Origin: Candidatus Roizmanbacteria bacterium CG_4_10_14_0_2_um_filter_36_35
GTDB taxonomy: Bacteria > Patescibacteriota > Microgenomatia > UBA1406 > GWC2-37-13
Direction: 5' to 3'
Assembly: GCA_002792355.1 (NCBI GenBank)
Contig: PFOE01000088.1
Span: 1 to 5,195 of the forward strand
DNA: 5,195 bases
A program made the translations under genes and the position numbers. The first letter of the stretch is position 1. The number at the start of each line of letters is the position of its first letter. This document shows, one piece after another, positions 5,052-5,195 of the stretch. The notes under the pieces were generated by a model. It did no database searches. It saw nothing but the letters and a program-made list of their open reading frames with translations, and was not told the origin of the DNA.

Positions 5052-5147
5052 TTACAAACAATGTCAATGATCCAATTTTTCTTTCAGAAAAACCTGCAGA
5101 TCTATAAAGAGTATTTTCTAATCCAATAATGAGCATGAAACCGAGTT
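5052..5147. other. Short intergenic region after the NIF3 gene
   Basis: This AT-rich spacer holds a weak 7-bp stem, TTTTTCT (5076-5082) with AGAAAAA (5086-5092), and two copies of ATCCAAT (5070-5076 and 5121-5127). Neither has the GC-rich stem and separate T-run of an intrinsic terminator. No RNA gene is recognisable. Confidence 0.4.
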
Positions 5148-5195
5148 TTAAAAATCAACAGGATTAACTTTTATTTTCCTAAATAATTTCTGTTT
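5148..5195 (-). CDS. Possible 3' end of a minus-strand gene (15 codons visible)
   Basis: The minus strand is open from the window edge to a TAA at 5150-5148, reading KQKLFRKIKVNPVDF. The composition (lysine-rich, ending NPVDF) looks like a protein tail, and a convergent neighbour would fit the spacing. Fifteen codons are too few to identify or prove a gene. The other two minus frames close quickly near the edge. Confidence 0.25.
   Translation of the reverse strand, partial: KQKLFRKIKVNPVDF

Noticed and set aside
5076..5092. Inverted repeat TTTTTCT/AGAAAAA as a terminator
   Set aside because: The stem is nearly all A/T with a 3-base loop and no separate T-run, so it would be too weak for intrinsic termination.
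5061..5136. Tiny open frames in the final spacer (22 codons on plus from 5061; about 36 codons on minus from 5136)
   Set aside because: Too short, no start signal, and the minus one runs antisense into the NIF3 3' end; no recognisable product.

Overview
The window looks like a piece of a small, AT-rich bacterial genome of the candidate phyla radiation (Patescibacteria), most likely a Microgenomates-type lineage. That placement is an inference. It rests on pilin-like proteins with FTLIELLIV-type N-termini and a DPFEQLKK motif, very tight gene packing, no clear Shine-Dalgarno sequences, short hydrophilic insertions made of interspersed and tandem repeats, and the gene mix. All five genes read cleanly with the standard bacterial code, with no internal TGA.

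Layout, left to right. Positions 1-962 (+): two pilin-like genes whose stop and start overlap (TAATG); the first lacks its N-terminus because the window cuts it. Positions 959-3199 (-): a large, convergent membrane protein of the O-antigen ligase / O-oligosaccharyltransferase (Wzy_C) type with a C-terminal TPR-like region. Its stop and the second pilin's stop share one TTAA. Positions 3201-4262 (+): a divergent MreB-like actin-fold protein whose ATG lies 1 bp from the ligase ATG on the other strand. Positions 4275-5051 (+): a short-form NIF3/DUF34 metal-binding protein, 12 bp behind the MreB-like gene. Positions 5052-5195: a short spacer and possibly the last 15 codons of a gene on the minus strand.

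How they may work together: the pilins, the glycan ligase-like protein and the MreB-like protein all belong to the cell envelope. The first pilin has a Ser/Thr-rich stretch. The Wzy_C family includes pilin O-glycosylating enzymes, so a pilin-glycosylation pairing is a reasonable hypothesis but is not shown by the sequence. NIF3 is a general housekeeping-type protein with no clear link to the others.

The most unusual material is in the ligase gene. Its hydrophilic loops hold five repeat-derived insertions: a 103-bp element with smaller palindromes nested inside it, a related 50-bp palindrome, a 7-bp x4 tandem repeat, an 8-bp x3.75 tandem repeat and an exact 20-bp duplication. Also notable are the loss of both proposed catalytic residues in the MreB-like protein and two promoter-like sites placed so that transcripts would be leaderless or nearly so. 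I see no CRISPR array, RNA gene, transposase or complete novel defence-type system.
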